39,374 nt of DNA, taken from assembly GCF_014698735.1 (NCBI RefSeq), contig NZ_JACJTQ010000049.1, positions 1-39,374 on the forward strand. The letters are read 5' to 3'. This stretch comes from Anabaena catenula FACHB-362 (lineage in GTDB: Bacteria; Cyanobacteriota; Cyanobacteriia; Cyanobacteriales; Nostocaceae). Every line of letters begins with the position of its first letter. Position 1 is the stretch's first letter. The position numbers and the translations under genes were made by a program. Below the pieces are notes generated by a model. The model made no database searches. It was given only the letters and a program-made list of their open reading frames with translations, and was not told where the DNA came from. Of this stretch, positions 17,324 to 25,296 are shown piece by piece.

Positions 17324-17698
17324 AATCTTTTTGAGGGTATGTATATTACAGGTTTATCAAATTTGTGCAGAACTTTAGCATTGTTAAACCCTTACTTGGT
17401 GCAGAAATAAAAATAGATTTCTTCAAAAATTATATCATTTTAGATTTTAGATAGGAAATCCTTTTATGTGTCCGGCTGGGATTAGAAATATTTGTCACTC
17501 TCATTTTTTAAATTTTTATCATTGAGGATTGCTATAGATTACCTTAGTTTTTGTTATTAATGCTATAAACTCAGGCTGAGTCATGGTGATAGGGATTCTT
17601 TTTTATAGAGAATTGGTATTACAACCTGGAAGATGTAAAATCTTTATTAACTTGAACAAATATCACAAGTTTATTCTGATTTTATTAAGGTACTCAGC
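17324..17698. other. Upstream region of the phosphoketolase-like gene
   Basis: AT-rich DNA without a credible gene. It must contain the promoter of the gene at 17699. No strong promoter pair or known riboswitch could be recognised by eye. Confidence 0.35.
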
Positions 17699-19912
17699 AT
17701 GACAGCTACTACGACAAAGGCATCTTCCGCAGTTCCAAATTTTTGTGAAGGAATACAATATTTTGGGGAAGCATTGCCAGATTTTGAAAAATATGGGGCA
17801 ACACCAGCGATCGCATCTGGTAATATAGCTATAGCAAATCCCACAGATACAAATGCAGTATATCAAACCTTACTCGCGGCTGATGCCCTGCGCTACCTAA
17901 CGCTACAAATCACTGGTAGTAAGGCTTCTGGACATCCCGGCGGTTTTGCCAGCCAAGCGGAAGCTTATGCAGCTTTGGTCATGCTGGGACATAAAAACAT
18001 TATCACGGAAGTGGGACATCACGCCCCCGGTTTTTACAGTGCCATGTTCTTAGATCGTTCCTTAGAAGACATGGGCATTTCTACAGTACAACAATTGCGC
18101 GATCGCTTTCGAGAAAAGCATGGATTATTAGGACACCTTTCCGGCTACATTCCCGGTATTCTCGCACCCGCAGGACCCCTGGGACAAGGACAACATTTTG
18201 CCATGTCGGCTGCACTGTTGCACCGTGACAAACTCTTCCCCTTCACCCTGGGAGACGGGGGACTGGGTGAACCCTATATCATGAGTTCAATGGCACATTT
18301 CAACACCGCTTACCCCACCGTCACCAACTTCTTACCCGTGTTGGTGTGGAACGGTTACAGCCAAGAACACCACAGCATGGTATCTTTGAAAACAAACGCA
18401 GAGATGATAGCCTATTGGCAAGGTAACGGTTTTGCCGAAGTTGTGTTAGTCAATGCTAAGGATTTTGACGACCAAAACCAAGCCGGTGAATACGTTGATA
18501 GTACCGCATTTTCCTTTGAGAACCGCCTAGAATTTACCAAAGCGGTATTAGTAGGTATGGATAAAGCCGCCCGTTCAGCACTGAGCGGAAAATTGACGGT
18601 ATTTATTATCAAACAACTCAAAGGTGCAGGGGTTCACGCCTTGGGGGCAAAATCACACAACCTCTATCCTAAAGATACATTAGACGCGCCCCATATTGTC
18701 ACCGCTTTACAAAAACGGGCATTATCAGCCGCAGCATGGCAAATTGTACGGACAAATGCGGAACGGGCTGGAGGTGGTCCCGCTGCGAAAACTGTGGTGA
18801 CAGAATTTGAATTACCCTTAGCAGATTTAGGGGAATTACCATTAGAAGAATATAAAGTTGGGGCAGTTCCCCAAGTGGCGACAACCGCAATGGGTAGGTT
18901 AGTGGGCATAGTCGGAAATAAAGATAAAAATTTCCTCGTGACTAATGCTGACGGAAACGAAGCATCAGGAATTGCTAACATTAACCAAGCTTTAAAAATC
19001 AATCACCCCACCACCGATGATTTATATAATCAAGCCCCAGGAGGTCAAGTTTACGAACCTTTGAGCGAAGATGCTTGTGCAGGATTAGCGGCTGGTTTAT
19101 CTTTAATGGGGGCGAGAACTTTGTGGTGTTCTTATGAATCTTTTGCTATCAATGGTTTACCAATTTGGCAAACAGTCACCCAAGCAATGGCAGAATTACG
19201 CCGACAAACTCCTTCAACAATTACACTATTTACTGCCGGGGCTTTAGAACAAGGACGCAACGGTTGGACTCACCAAAGACCAGAAATTGAAGCTTATTTT
19301 GCTTCTTTGATGAGAACAGGAAATGTTTTCCCATTATTTCCCCCAGATGCTAACAGTATTCAAGTCTGTTATAACTGGGCTTTGCAAACAAAAAATAAGG
19401 GCATTGTCATTACTGCTAGTAAGTCTCCTTTGCCAATTCGTAGCACCTTTGCCCAAACTGAAAAAGGCTTAAATGATGGTGCGGTGTTATTACATGAAGT
19501 GGCTGGTGGGAAGACTGTTGTATTTGCTGTAATTGGCGATTTGACATTAATTCCTGTGTCTGAAGCGGCGGCATTTTTAGAAACAGAAGGTATTGGTGTG
19601 AAGATTGTTTCTATTATCAATCCCCGTCGTTTATATCGTCCTCATGATACAGCTTGGGATACTTGTTCTGAACCAGATAACGGTTTTTTAAGTGATGCCG
19701 ATTTTGAGCAATTGTTTGGTGGAGATGCCTTAATTGGTGTGACAGGTGGGGCTGCGGCGATGTTAGAACCGATCATGTTACGCAGTAATTCTAAGCGTGA
19801 TTCTTTCGCCTGGAAGCGTGGGGAAACTACCGCAAGTGCCGGTGAGTTGATGGCTTTTAATGGGTTGACTGCGGAGGCGTTGACTAAGCGGGCTATTGAG
19901 TTGGTGCATTAA
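17699..19912 (+). CDS. Divergent phosphoketolase / transketolase-like thiamine-diphosphate enzyme (phosphoketolase 2 type)
   Basis: A 737-residue thiamine-diphosphate enzyme. The N-terminal half has KASGHPGG (75-82) and PAGPLGQGQ (157-165), both close to transketolase motifs, and the cofactor-binding GDGGLGEP (185-192). The C-terminal half reads AGALEQGRNGWTHQRPEIEAYFASL and IVITASKSPLPIRST, like the corresponding blocks of phosphoketolase. Canonical Xfp is about 790 residues and has GDGEAETGP, so this is a distinct subtype, which I recall being listed as a second phosphoketolase in Anabaena/Nostoc. The reaction would be cleavage of a ketose phosphate to acetyl phosphate and a shorter aldose phosphate. 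Substrate and activity are inferred. Confidence 0.7.
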   Translation: MTATTTKASSAVPNFCEGIQYFGEALPDFEKYGATPAIASGNIAIANPTDTNAVYQTLLAADALRYLTLQITGSKASGHPGGFASQAEAYAALVMLGHKNIITEVGHHAPGFYSAMFLDRSLEDMGISTVQQLRDRFREKHGLLGHLSGYIPGILAPAGPLGQGQHFAMSAALLHRDKLFPFTLGDGGLGEPYIMSSMAHFNTAYPTVTNFLPVLVWNGYSQEHHSMVSLKTNAEMIAYWQGNGFAEVVLVNAKDFDDQNQAGEYVDSTAFSFENRLEFTKAVLVGMDKAARSALSGKLTVFIIKQLKGAGVHALGAKSHNLYPKDTLDAPHIVTALQKRALSAAAWQIVRTNAERAGGGPAAKTVVTEFELPLADLGELPLEEYKVGAVPQVATTAMGRLVGIVGNKDKNFLVTNADGNEASGIANINQALKINHPTTDDLYNQAPGGQVYEPLSEDACAGLAAGLSLMGARTLWCSYESFAINGLPIWQTVTQAMAELRRQTPSTITLFTAGALEQGRNGWTHQRPEIEAYFASLMRTGNVFPLFPPDANSIQVCYNWALQTKNKGIVITASKSPLPIRSTFAQTEKGLNDGAVLLHEVAGGKTVVFAVIGDLTLIPVSEAAAFLETEGIGVKIVSIINPRRLYRPHDTAWDTCSEPDNGFLSDADFEQLFGGDALIGVTGGAAAMLEPIMLRSNSKRDSFAWKRGETTASAGELMAFNGLTAEALTKRAIELVH

Positions 19913-19924
19913 TATCATATAGTA

Positions 19925-19952
19925 CCCCATCTAAGTTTTTACTTGGGTGGGG
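19925..19952 (+). terminator. Terminator of the phosphoketolase-like gene
   Basis: CCCCATCTAAG pairs with CTTGGGTGGGG (11 bp, two G-T pairs) across a TTTTTA loop, 13 bases after the stop. The T-run is in the loop rather than after the stem. Confidence 0.55.
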
Positions 19953-20077
19953 CTAGTTAAGAATAAAGCATTTATGTGCTTACTATAGTTTTATAATCAA
20001 GTATTAATACTATTGCTTTTTATGTGATTTCTGTGTTACTTATTCTTTTTAATACCAGTAAGCCACCACTGTAGATT

Positions 20078-21178
20078 ATGACAGAAACAACAAGACCTGC
20101 CGTAGGACAAAGACCTACTGGATTAGGAAGACCTACTTCCGTACCTGAAGAAACAACAAGACCTGCCGTAGGACAAAGACCTACTGGATTAGGAAGACCT
20201 ACTTCCGTACCTGAAGAAACAACAAGACCTCCCGTAGGACAAAGACCTACCGGATCAGGAAGACCTACTTCCGTACCTGAAGAAACAACAAGACCTCCCG
20301 TAGGACAAAGACCTACCGGATCAGGAAGACCTACTCCCGTACCTAATGATATAAAAGAATGCTTTGAAAAGTTTGTAAAGCATTTTTATGATAATCATAT
20401 TGAAACAGATGCTTGGGTAAAAGAAATTCTGAATCAAACAGTTGGATATCATAGAAAAACTATACTAGAAAGGGGTGTGACAGATTTTTGTGTACCTTTC
20501 AATGAACTAAATACTGATGATAAAGTCTTACTTTACTGCCATTACTATATGCTAATGCACGTAATGAGTAGTTATGATATTTTTAAAACACATTGGATCT
20601 GGTTTAAAAACAAGATATCTCCATCATTCCCTCCATTATTGATTGATTTTGGTTGTGGACCTTTAAGTTCAGGGTTAGCTTTTGCTCACGTACAAGAGCC
20701 TAAAATAAATTTCAATTATATTGGTATTGATCGGGCTAAATCTATGAGAATAAAAGCAAAGCAATTTAGTTCAGATCAAAGATTTTCGGGATGCAAATTT
20801 GATTTTTTAGAAAGTTATGACAATGACACTCTTTTGTCGTCAATGAGTAAGTACAGATTATTAAATCATCCGAGTCAGTTGGTTATTTTAAATTTTTCCT
20901 ACTTTTTTGCGAGTAAGTCACTTGATGTAAACGAGTTAGTGATTACAATAAAGAATATACTGACAAAATACAACCGAACTCAAGTGTACATTGTGTTTCA
21001 AAATCCAAACACACCAGAACGTGACATTAACAGTAAATGGCATGAATTTATAAAATCTTTACCTGAGTTTAAGACAAAAATAAGTGGTCCATTAACAAAA
21101 TACAGCAAATTGTGGTTTCCTTTAACGGGGGTAAGTTTATATTATGATTTATTAGAAATAGAAAGAATATCACTATGA
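20078..21178 (+). CDS. SAM-dependent methyltransferase-like protein with Pro-rich N-terminal repeats
   Basis: A 366-residue protein in two parts. Residues 3-90 are four 22-residue repeats built around TRPxVGQRPTGxGRPTSVPE, basic, Pro/Gly-rich and surely disordered. Residues about 91-366 look like a class I methyltransferase: motif I LIDFGCGPLSSGLAFA (188-203), then NYIGIDRAKSMRIKAK with an acidic residue in place at the end of the second strand, and LVILNFSYFF as a possible motif IV strand. The target is unknown. It overlaps the next gene, an AlkB-like oxygenase, by four bases (ATGA), so the two are co-translated. This is a family-level call; no close relative came to mind. Confidence 0.65.
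   Translation: MTETTRPAVGQRPTGLGRPTSVPEETTRPAVGQRPTGLGRPTSVPEETTRPPVGQRPTGSGRPTSVPEETTRPPVGQRPTGSGRPTPVPNDIKECFEKFVKHFYDNHIETDAWVKEILNQTVGYHRKTILERGVTDFCVPFNELNTDDKVLLYCHYYMLMHVMSSYDIFKTHWIWFKNKISPSFPPLLIDFGCGPLSSGLAFAHVQEPKINFNYIGIDRAKSMRIKAKQFSSDQRFSGCKFDFLESYDNDTLLSSMSKYRLLNHPSQLVILNFSYFFASKSLDVNELVITIKNILTKYNRTQVYIVFQNPNTPERDINSKWHEFIKSLPEFKTKISGPLTKYSKLWFPLTGVSLYYDLLEIERISL
20084..20347 (+). repeat. Four in-frame 66-bp tandem repeats
   Basis: Units start at 20084, 20150, 20216 and 20282. Copies 1-2 share GCC and GGATTA variants, while copies 3-4 share CCC and GGATCA variants, so the block probably arose by duplicating a two-unit segment. The repeats code for 22 residues each and keep the frame. 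Confidence 0.9.
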
Positions 21179-22038
21179 ATAAAAAGAAAAATAAATTATT
21201 CTGTAGCACAAATAGCAAAGAAAGTATTAACCAAGAAGAATCTACTCAGTTAGAGTTATTTTCACAAACTACAGAGAAAAATACTTACTCTGTAGTAAAT
21301 TTTGGAGAAATAAGCAAGTTAAAGCAAAAACTACAATCAGCAACAGAATCTAATCAAACTTCACTAAATCAACAAACTATTCAACAAATATCAGGACAAG
21401 AGATACAAAAATTAGAAATTACCTCATTTTTTCATGATACTAGAAAGGAAAATTCTGACACTGACTGTGAAGTTCACAAAGTAACAGGTCTGAAATATAT
21501 ACCCGAATTTATAGATCAATCAGAGCATAATTACCTAATAAAACAGTTAGATAATCAACCTTGGTTGTCAGATTTGAAAAGAAGAGTACAGCACTATGGC
21601 TATAAATATAACTACAAAGCACGAAAGATTGATACTTCTATGCACATAGGTGCATTACCTGATTGGGCATTAGATTTAGCATATAAACTATATAACAATA
21701 ATTTTATTGATAGTATACCCGACCAAGTTATTATTAATGAATATTTACCTGGACAAGGTATTAGTAGCCATATTGATTGTGTCCCCTGCTTTTCCAACAC
21801 TATTATTTCATTAAGTCTCGGTTCTGCTTGCATAATGGATTTTACAAATCCATCAACAGATGAAAAAATACCTGTACTGCTAGAACCCAAAAGCATAGTT
21901 ATTCTCAAAGAAGATGCTAGATATAAATGGAATCATAGTATTGCTGCTAGAAAAACCGATAAATTTCAAGGAACAGTGATTAAACGAGAACGCAGAATTT
22001 CTTTAACTTTTAGAAAAGTCATCTTAGCAAGTTCTTAA
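21175..22038 (+). CDS. AlkB-like 2-oxoglutarate/Fe(II)-dependent oxygenase
   Basis: A 287-residue protein with a Gln/Ser-rich, probably disordered tail (1-95) and an AlkB-type catalytic domain (about 100-285). Iron ligands are H199-x-D201 (SSHIDCV) and H254 (WNHSI); the 2-oxoglutarate and nucleotide-side arginines appear as RRISLTFR (about 273-280). The segment VQHYGYKYNY matches the substrate lid of the ALKBH8/plant-like branch more than that of E. coli AlkB. Such enzymes hydroxylate or demethylate alkylated bases in DNA or RNA. The tail carries QLELF (25-29), a good fit to the bacterial sliding-clamp-binding consensus. The gene overlaps the upstream methyltransferase by ATGA. Confidence 0.85.
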   Translation: MNKKKNKLFCSTNSKESINQEESTQLELFSQTTEKNTYSVVNFGEISKLKQKLQSATESNQTSLNQQTIQQISGQEIQKLEITSFFHDTRKENSDTDCEVHKVTGLKYIPEFIDQSEHNYLIKQLDNQPWLSDLKRRVQHYGYKYNYKARKIDTSMHIGALPDWALDLAYKLYNNNFIDSIPDQVIINEYLPGQGISSHIDCVPCFSNTIISLSLGSACIMDFTNPSTDEKIPVLLEPKSIVILKEDARYKWNHSIAARKTDKFQGTVIKRERRISLTFRKVILASS

Positions 22039-22060
22039 TTTAATAAGACAATAGCGAGTA

Positions 22061-22230
22061 GGTTAGGTTGACGAAAAAACCAACAATACCCACCATTAAT
22101 AACGCTAAATTACAAACCAAAAACCCTGTATCTGTTCACATCATCTCACCCAACCATCACCAACTATCATGTAAATAAGAGAAGACAATAGAACCATCAC
22201 AGATACACCTGGAAATATTCACCTCACCTG
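22061..22230 (+). repeat. Array repeat, copy 1
   Basis: The core runs from GTATCTGT (22128-22135) to its inverted partner ACAGATAC (22199-22206), with CACCTCACCTG at the end. A leader with ACCCACCATTAATAACGC precedes it. With flanks this fills most of the 314-base gap before the ParD gene. Confidence 0.85.
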
Positions 22231-22352
22231 AGAATTATTATAAGTATCTTTAGCTACTAAAATTAATTGTCGTAAATACTTATTTTCATGGCAATGGCAG
22301 AAAATGACAAAATCTGCCATACTATAAAAAAGTAGATTTAGGAAATCACGTT

Positions 22353-22616
22353 ATGAAAAGTATGAATATTTCCTTACCTGACACCATGCGCGATTATATA
22401 GAACAACAGGTAGCGCAAGGAGGTTACAGCAGCGTTAGTGAATATTTTCGGGAATTAGTGCGACAAGACCAAAAACAGAGAGCAAACGAACGACTACAAA
22501 CCATGCTCTTAGAAGGATTAAATTCAGGAAATGCAACAGAAATGACTGCTCAAGATTGGGAAGATATTCGTCAAGCAGTTCGTGAAAAAACTAACAAACG
22601 TCAAAGTGCAATTTAG
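22353..22616 (+). CDS. ParD-like ribbon-helix-helix antitoxin
   Basis: An 87-residue protein. MNISLPDTMRDYIEQQV at the N-terminus is the DNA-binding ribbon-helix-helix of ParD/CopG antitoxins, and GGYSSVSEYFRELVRQDQ is the next helix pair. The acidic C-terminal part (MTAQDWEDIRQAV) would neutralise the toxin. The ParE gene starts three bases after the stop. ATG 22362 (MNISLP) is an equally likely start. As in the family, the antitoxin should repress its own promoter. Confidence 0.85.
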   Translation: MKSMNISLPDTMRDYIEQQVAQGGYSSVSEYFRELVRQDQKQRANERLQTMLLEGLNSGNATEMTAQDWEDIRQAVREKTNKRQSAI

Positions 22617-22618
22617 CC

Positions 22619-22945
22619 ATGATGTTTGCAATTAAAAAAAGACCTCAAGTTATTCGCGACTTGATAGATTTAGCAACCTACATAGCAGAAGATAGTTTAG
22701 ATGTTTCCGACCGCTTTTTAATAGCAGCAGAAACAACATTTAAACAATTAGCTAAAACTCCAGCTATGGGAAAAATGTGTCAATTTCCCCATCCCAATTT
22801 AGCAGATATTCGACAACAATCTATCAAAGGATTTAGAAAATATCTCATTTTTTATCGCATTGGTGAATCAGAAATTGATATTTTGCGAGTTATTCATGGT
22901 GCAAGAGACATTGAAACAATATTAGATGAGGATTTAGAAATATGA
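22619..22945 (+). CDS. ParE-like toxin
   Basis: A 108-residue protein of the RelE/ParE superfamily. Visible marks are RPQVIRDLIDLATYIAEDS, the helix FKQLAKTPAMGK, and the C-terminal strands KGFRKYLIFYRIGESEIDILRVIHGARDI, whose RVIHGARD is typical of ParE. Family members poison DNA gyrase. It directly follows its antitoxin, and both look intact. Confidence 0.85.
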   Translation: MMFAIKKRPQVIRDLIDLATYIAEDSLDVSDRFLIAAETTFKQLAKTPAMGKMCQFPHPNLADIRQQSIKGFRKYLIFYRIGESEIDILRVIHGARDIETILDEDLEI

Positions 22946-22971
22946 CAGGTATACCAAATAAAGGTTTATAA

Positions 22972-23083
22972 TTTAGATCCCCGACTTCTAAGATTAATTA
23001 TTAACTTCATAGAAAAATCTTGAAAACAAGTCGGGGATCTTTGGGGCGTAGTTTATAATAGAATCATACCGAAAAATTTTATA
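22972..23083 (+). repeat. GATCCCCGACTT hairpin-promoter repeat, copy 1
   Basis: An imperfect hairpin (AGATCCCCGACTT...AAGTCGGGGATCT, 22975-23040) is followed by CGTAGTTTATAATAGAATCATACCGAAAAA. TATAAT (23054-23059) is a good -10 box for the PIN cassette downstream. Confidence 0.75.
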
Positions 23084-23104
23084 TAGGATTTAAGGTTATT
23101 CATA

Positions 23105-23341
23105 ATGCTGCAAATCATCCAAGCAACCTGTACCAACGGTGAACTTATTTTGAATGAAAAACTAAGTTCTGAATTAGAAGGTAAAACTATACAAATTATG
23201 ATTCTCGAACCCAGCGAATCTACACAACCAATAGATTCTCAAGAATCGAAAATACAGCAATTCTTAACACGAGTTCATAACTACTCCTTCCCACTTCCTC
23301 CAGATTACAAATTTAATCGAGAAGAAATTTATGACAGATAA
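23105..23341 (+). CDS. Antitoxin of PIN-toxin module (family not named)
   Basis: A 78-residue protein. The N-terminus (QIIQATCTNGELILNEKLSSELEGKTIQIMIL) forms short beta-strands as in AbrB/DUF-type antitoxins of cyanobacteria, and the C-terminus (FLTRVHNYSFPLPPDYKFNREEIYDR) is the probable toxin-binding tail. The assignment rests mostly on position: its end overlaps the PIN gene by 11 bases. The repeat-borne TATAAT lies about 50 bases upstream. Confidence 0.65.
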   Translation: MLQIIQATCTNGELILNEKLSSELEGKTIQIMILEPSESTQPIDSQESKIQQFLTRVHNYSFPLPPDYKFNREEIYDR

Positions 23342-23744
23342 AATTTTTCTCGATAGTAATCTCTGGATTTATCTCTATGCTAAAAATCCGCCAGAAAAAT
23401 CCCAGCAAGTTGCAGAAATCATCAAACATAATTCTTCATCCCTGTTAGTTAGCACTCAGGTTTTAGGAGAATTATTTCATGTTTTAACTAGAAAAAAATT
23501 CACATCAAAAACAGATGCAATTACAATCATATCAGATATAGTGAATACTTTTCCTGTTCAAGCAATTAACACAACAGAAGTTATACACGCATTAGAAATC
23601 AATGCAAAATATAACTACTCTTATTGGGATAGTTTGATTATAGCTACAGCTTTATTAAGTGAATGTTCCATCATTTACTCAGAAGATATGCAACATAATC
23701 AACTAATAGAGAATAAACTAAGAATTATAAATCCATTTGTTTGA
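23331..23744 (+). CDS. PIN-domain (VapC-like) toxin, probable RNase
   Basis: A 137-residue PIN domain with the full acidic set: D8 (IFLDSN), E47 (VLGELFH), D100 (SYWDSLII) and D119 (SEDMQH). These bind Mg2+ for RNA cleavage. The order, overlap and size fit VapBC modules. The gene appears intact. Confidence 0.85.
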   Translation: MTDKIFLDSNLWIYLYAKNPPEKSQQVAEIIKHNSSSLLVSTQVLGELFHVLTRKKFTSKTDAITIISDIVNTFPVQAINTTEVIHALEINAKYNYSYWDSLIIATALLSECSIIYSEDMQHNQLIENKLRIINPFV

Positions 23745-23764
23745 TTTCATATCTTTTTAATTAC

Positions 23765-23911
23765 TGTAGGGTGGGTTATCAACAATATAAGCCACCATTA
23801 AAAACCCTGTATCTGTTCACATTATCTCACCCAACCATCACCAACTATCATGTAAAGAAGAGAAGACAATAGAACCATCACAGATACACCTAGAAATATT
23901 TACCTCACCTG
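23765..23911 (+). repeat. Array repeat, copy 2
   Basis: It starts with TGTAGGGTGGGTTA, then the GTATCTGT...ACAGATAC core, ending CACCTG. It runs directly into the GATCCCCGACTT hairpin-promoter repeat. Confidence 0.85.
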
Positions 23912-24041
23912 ATTTAGATCCCCGACTTCTAAGATTAATTATTGATATGATAGAAAAATCTTGAAAAGAAGTCGGGGATCTTTAGTGCGTAGTTTATAAT
24001 AAAATCATACCGAAAAAATTTACTCAATTAAGGAGTTAATC
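23912..24041 (+). repeat. GATCCCCGACTT hairpin-promoter repeat, copy 2
   Basis: The hairpin arms (AGATCCCCGACTTCT/AGAAGTCGGGGATCT) are perfect here, followed by GTTTATAATAAAATCATACCG and a ribosome-binding site (AAGGAG) for the antitoxin gene at 24042. Confidence 0.78.
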
Positions 24042-24332
24042 ATGGCAATAAAAATTGCAGAAATATCTAAAGATATTGATACCCTACCAGAAGAAGCACA
24101 AATCTTACTACTAGATTTTATTCAGTTACTCAAAAAACGTTATCCAAAACCAGAAAATCAACTCATAGAAGAAAATGAGATAACTTTCTCATCTACCCAA
24201 AAACCAAAACCACATCCACTAGACACATTTATTGAAAAATATGGTGCTTGGGAAGATGAACGTACAGCAGCAGAAATAGTCAAAGAGATTTATGATAGCC
24301 GGACTATTTCTAACTACGATATTAGCTTATGA
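24042..24332 (+). CDS. DUF2281-type antitoxin of PIN module
   Basis: A 96-residue protein. Residues 1-40 (IAEISKDIDTLPEEAQILLLDFIQLLKKRYPKPEN) are a DUF2281-like head, nearly identical to that of the antitoxin at 25042. The rest differs and has an acidic tail, HPLDTFIEKYGAWEDERTAAEI, probably the toxin-binding part. The stop overlaps the toxin's start by four bases. A clear AAGGAG site precedes ATG 24042. Confidence 0.78.
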   Translation: MAIKIAEISKDIDTLPEEAQILLLDFIQLLKKRYPKPENQLIEENEITFSSTQKPKPHPLDTFIEKYGAWEDERTAAEIVKEIYDSRTISNYDISL

Positions 24333-24734
24333 ATTATTTATTAGATACTGACACCTGCATTTACTGGATTAAAAATATTAATTCCGTCCGAGATAAAATT
24401 CAACAAATAGGATGGGAGCAAATTTGTATTTGCAACATCACCGTTGCTGAATTGTATTTTGGTGCTTACAATTCTCAAAAAGTAGCAGAAAATTTAACTC
24501 GTGCAGAAAAATTCATTCAAGATATCGAAGTTATAAATTTAGATAATAATGCTGTCAAAAAGTTTGGAGAATTAAAAGCCAAACTTCGCAAAATAGGACA
24601 ACCAACCAGTAGCAGATTTTGATTTATTCATTGCTAGTGTTGCACTAACTAGAAACTATATTTTAGTAACTAACAACACTCGTCATTATAGCCGAATCTC
24701 TGAGCTAAAATTAGAAAACTGGATTGCACCTTAA
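24329..24734 (+). pseudogene. vapC: VapC-like PIN toxin, broken by a 4-bp duplication
   Basis: The N-terminal 93 or so residues are a good VapC start (MNYLLDTDTCIYWI with D6 and D8, then TVAELYFGAY). At 24599-24609 the sequence CAACCAACCAG contains AACC twice; removing one copy restores ...GQPVADFDLFIASVALTRNY and continues through TNNTRHYSRI to a stop at 24732-24734, giving about 133 residues. As it stands translation ends at 24622, losing the second acidic half of the active site. The toxin is therefore inactive unless the duplication is a sequencing error or corrected. Confidence 0.85.
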
Positions 24735-24747
24735 AAAAGTTCTTGAA

Positions 24748-24911
24748 GGTGGGTGAACAACAACATAACCCACCATTAATAACGCACTTATTACAACCCA
24801 AAAACCCTGTAGCTGTTCACATCATCTCACCCAACCATCACCAACTATCATGTAAATAAGAGAAGACAATAGAACCATCACAGATACACAGGGAAACATT
24901 CACCTCACCTG
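24748..24911 (+). repeat. Array repeat, copy 3
   Basis: GGTGGGT...CACCATTAATAACGCAC leader, then GTAGCTGT...ACAGATAC (one mismatch in the outer inverted repeat), ending CACCTG at the start of the next hairpin-promoter repeat. Confidence 0.85.
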
Positions 24912-25038
24912 ATTTAGATCCCCGACTTCTAAGATTAATTATTGATATGATAGAAAAATCTTGAAAAGAAGTCGGGGATCTTTGGTGCGTAGTTTATAAT
25001 AGGATCATACCGAAAAACTTTACTCAACTTAGGAGTTA
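24912..25038 (+). repeat. GATCCCCGACTT hairpin-promoter repeat, copy 3
   Basis: Almost identical to copy 2: perfect hairpin arms, GTTTATAATAGGATCATACCG, and a TAGGAG ribosome-binding site before the antitoxin start. Confidence 0.78.
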
Positions 25039-25041
25039 ATG

Positions 25042-25296
25042 ATGGTAATAAAAATTGCAGAAATATCTAAAGATATTGACACCTTACCAGAAGAAGCTCA
25101 AATCTTACTACTTGATTTTATTCAATTACTCAAAAAACGTTATCCAAAACCAGAAAATCATCATCAAGAAAAAAGTATCTATGAAAAATTTGATGAAATT
25201 GGATTAATTGGTTGTTGTGCTGTGGAAGAAAATTTATCAATCACATATAAAGAAGTTCTATCTAATACATTATCGAATAAATATGATCATAGTTGA
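25042..25296 (+). CDS. DUF2281-type antitoxin, mosaic partner of the one at 24042
   Basis: An 84-residue protein from ATG 25042, the position homologous to the start of the 24042 gene (ATG 25039 would add one Met). Its first 39 residues match that antitoxin almost exactly. From residue 40 it is unrelated (IYEKFDEIGLIGCCAVEENLSITYKEVL), a tail common to another class of PIN partner. The 3' end overlaps the toxin gene by 14 bases. Confidence 0.78.
   Translation: MVIKIAEISKDIDTLPEEAQILLLDFIQLLKKRYPKPENHHQEKSIYEKFDEIGLIGCCAVEENLSITYKEVLSNTLSNKYDHS

Noticed and set aside
25208-25282. Longer N-terminus for the second PIN toxin
   Set aside because: The extra residues come from antitoxin DNA read in another frame; MIIVDTGFW is a standard PIN start.
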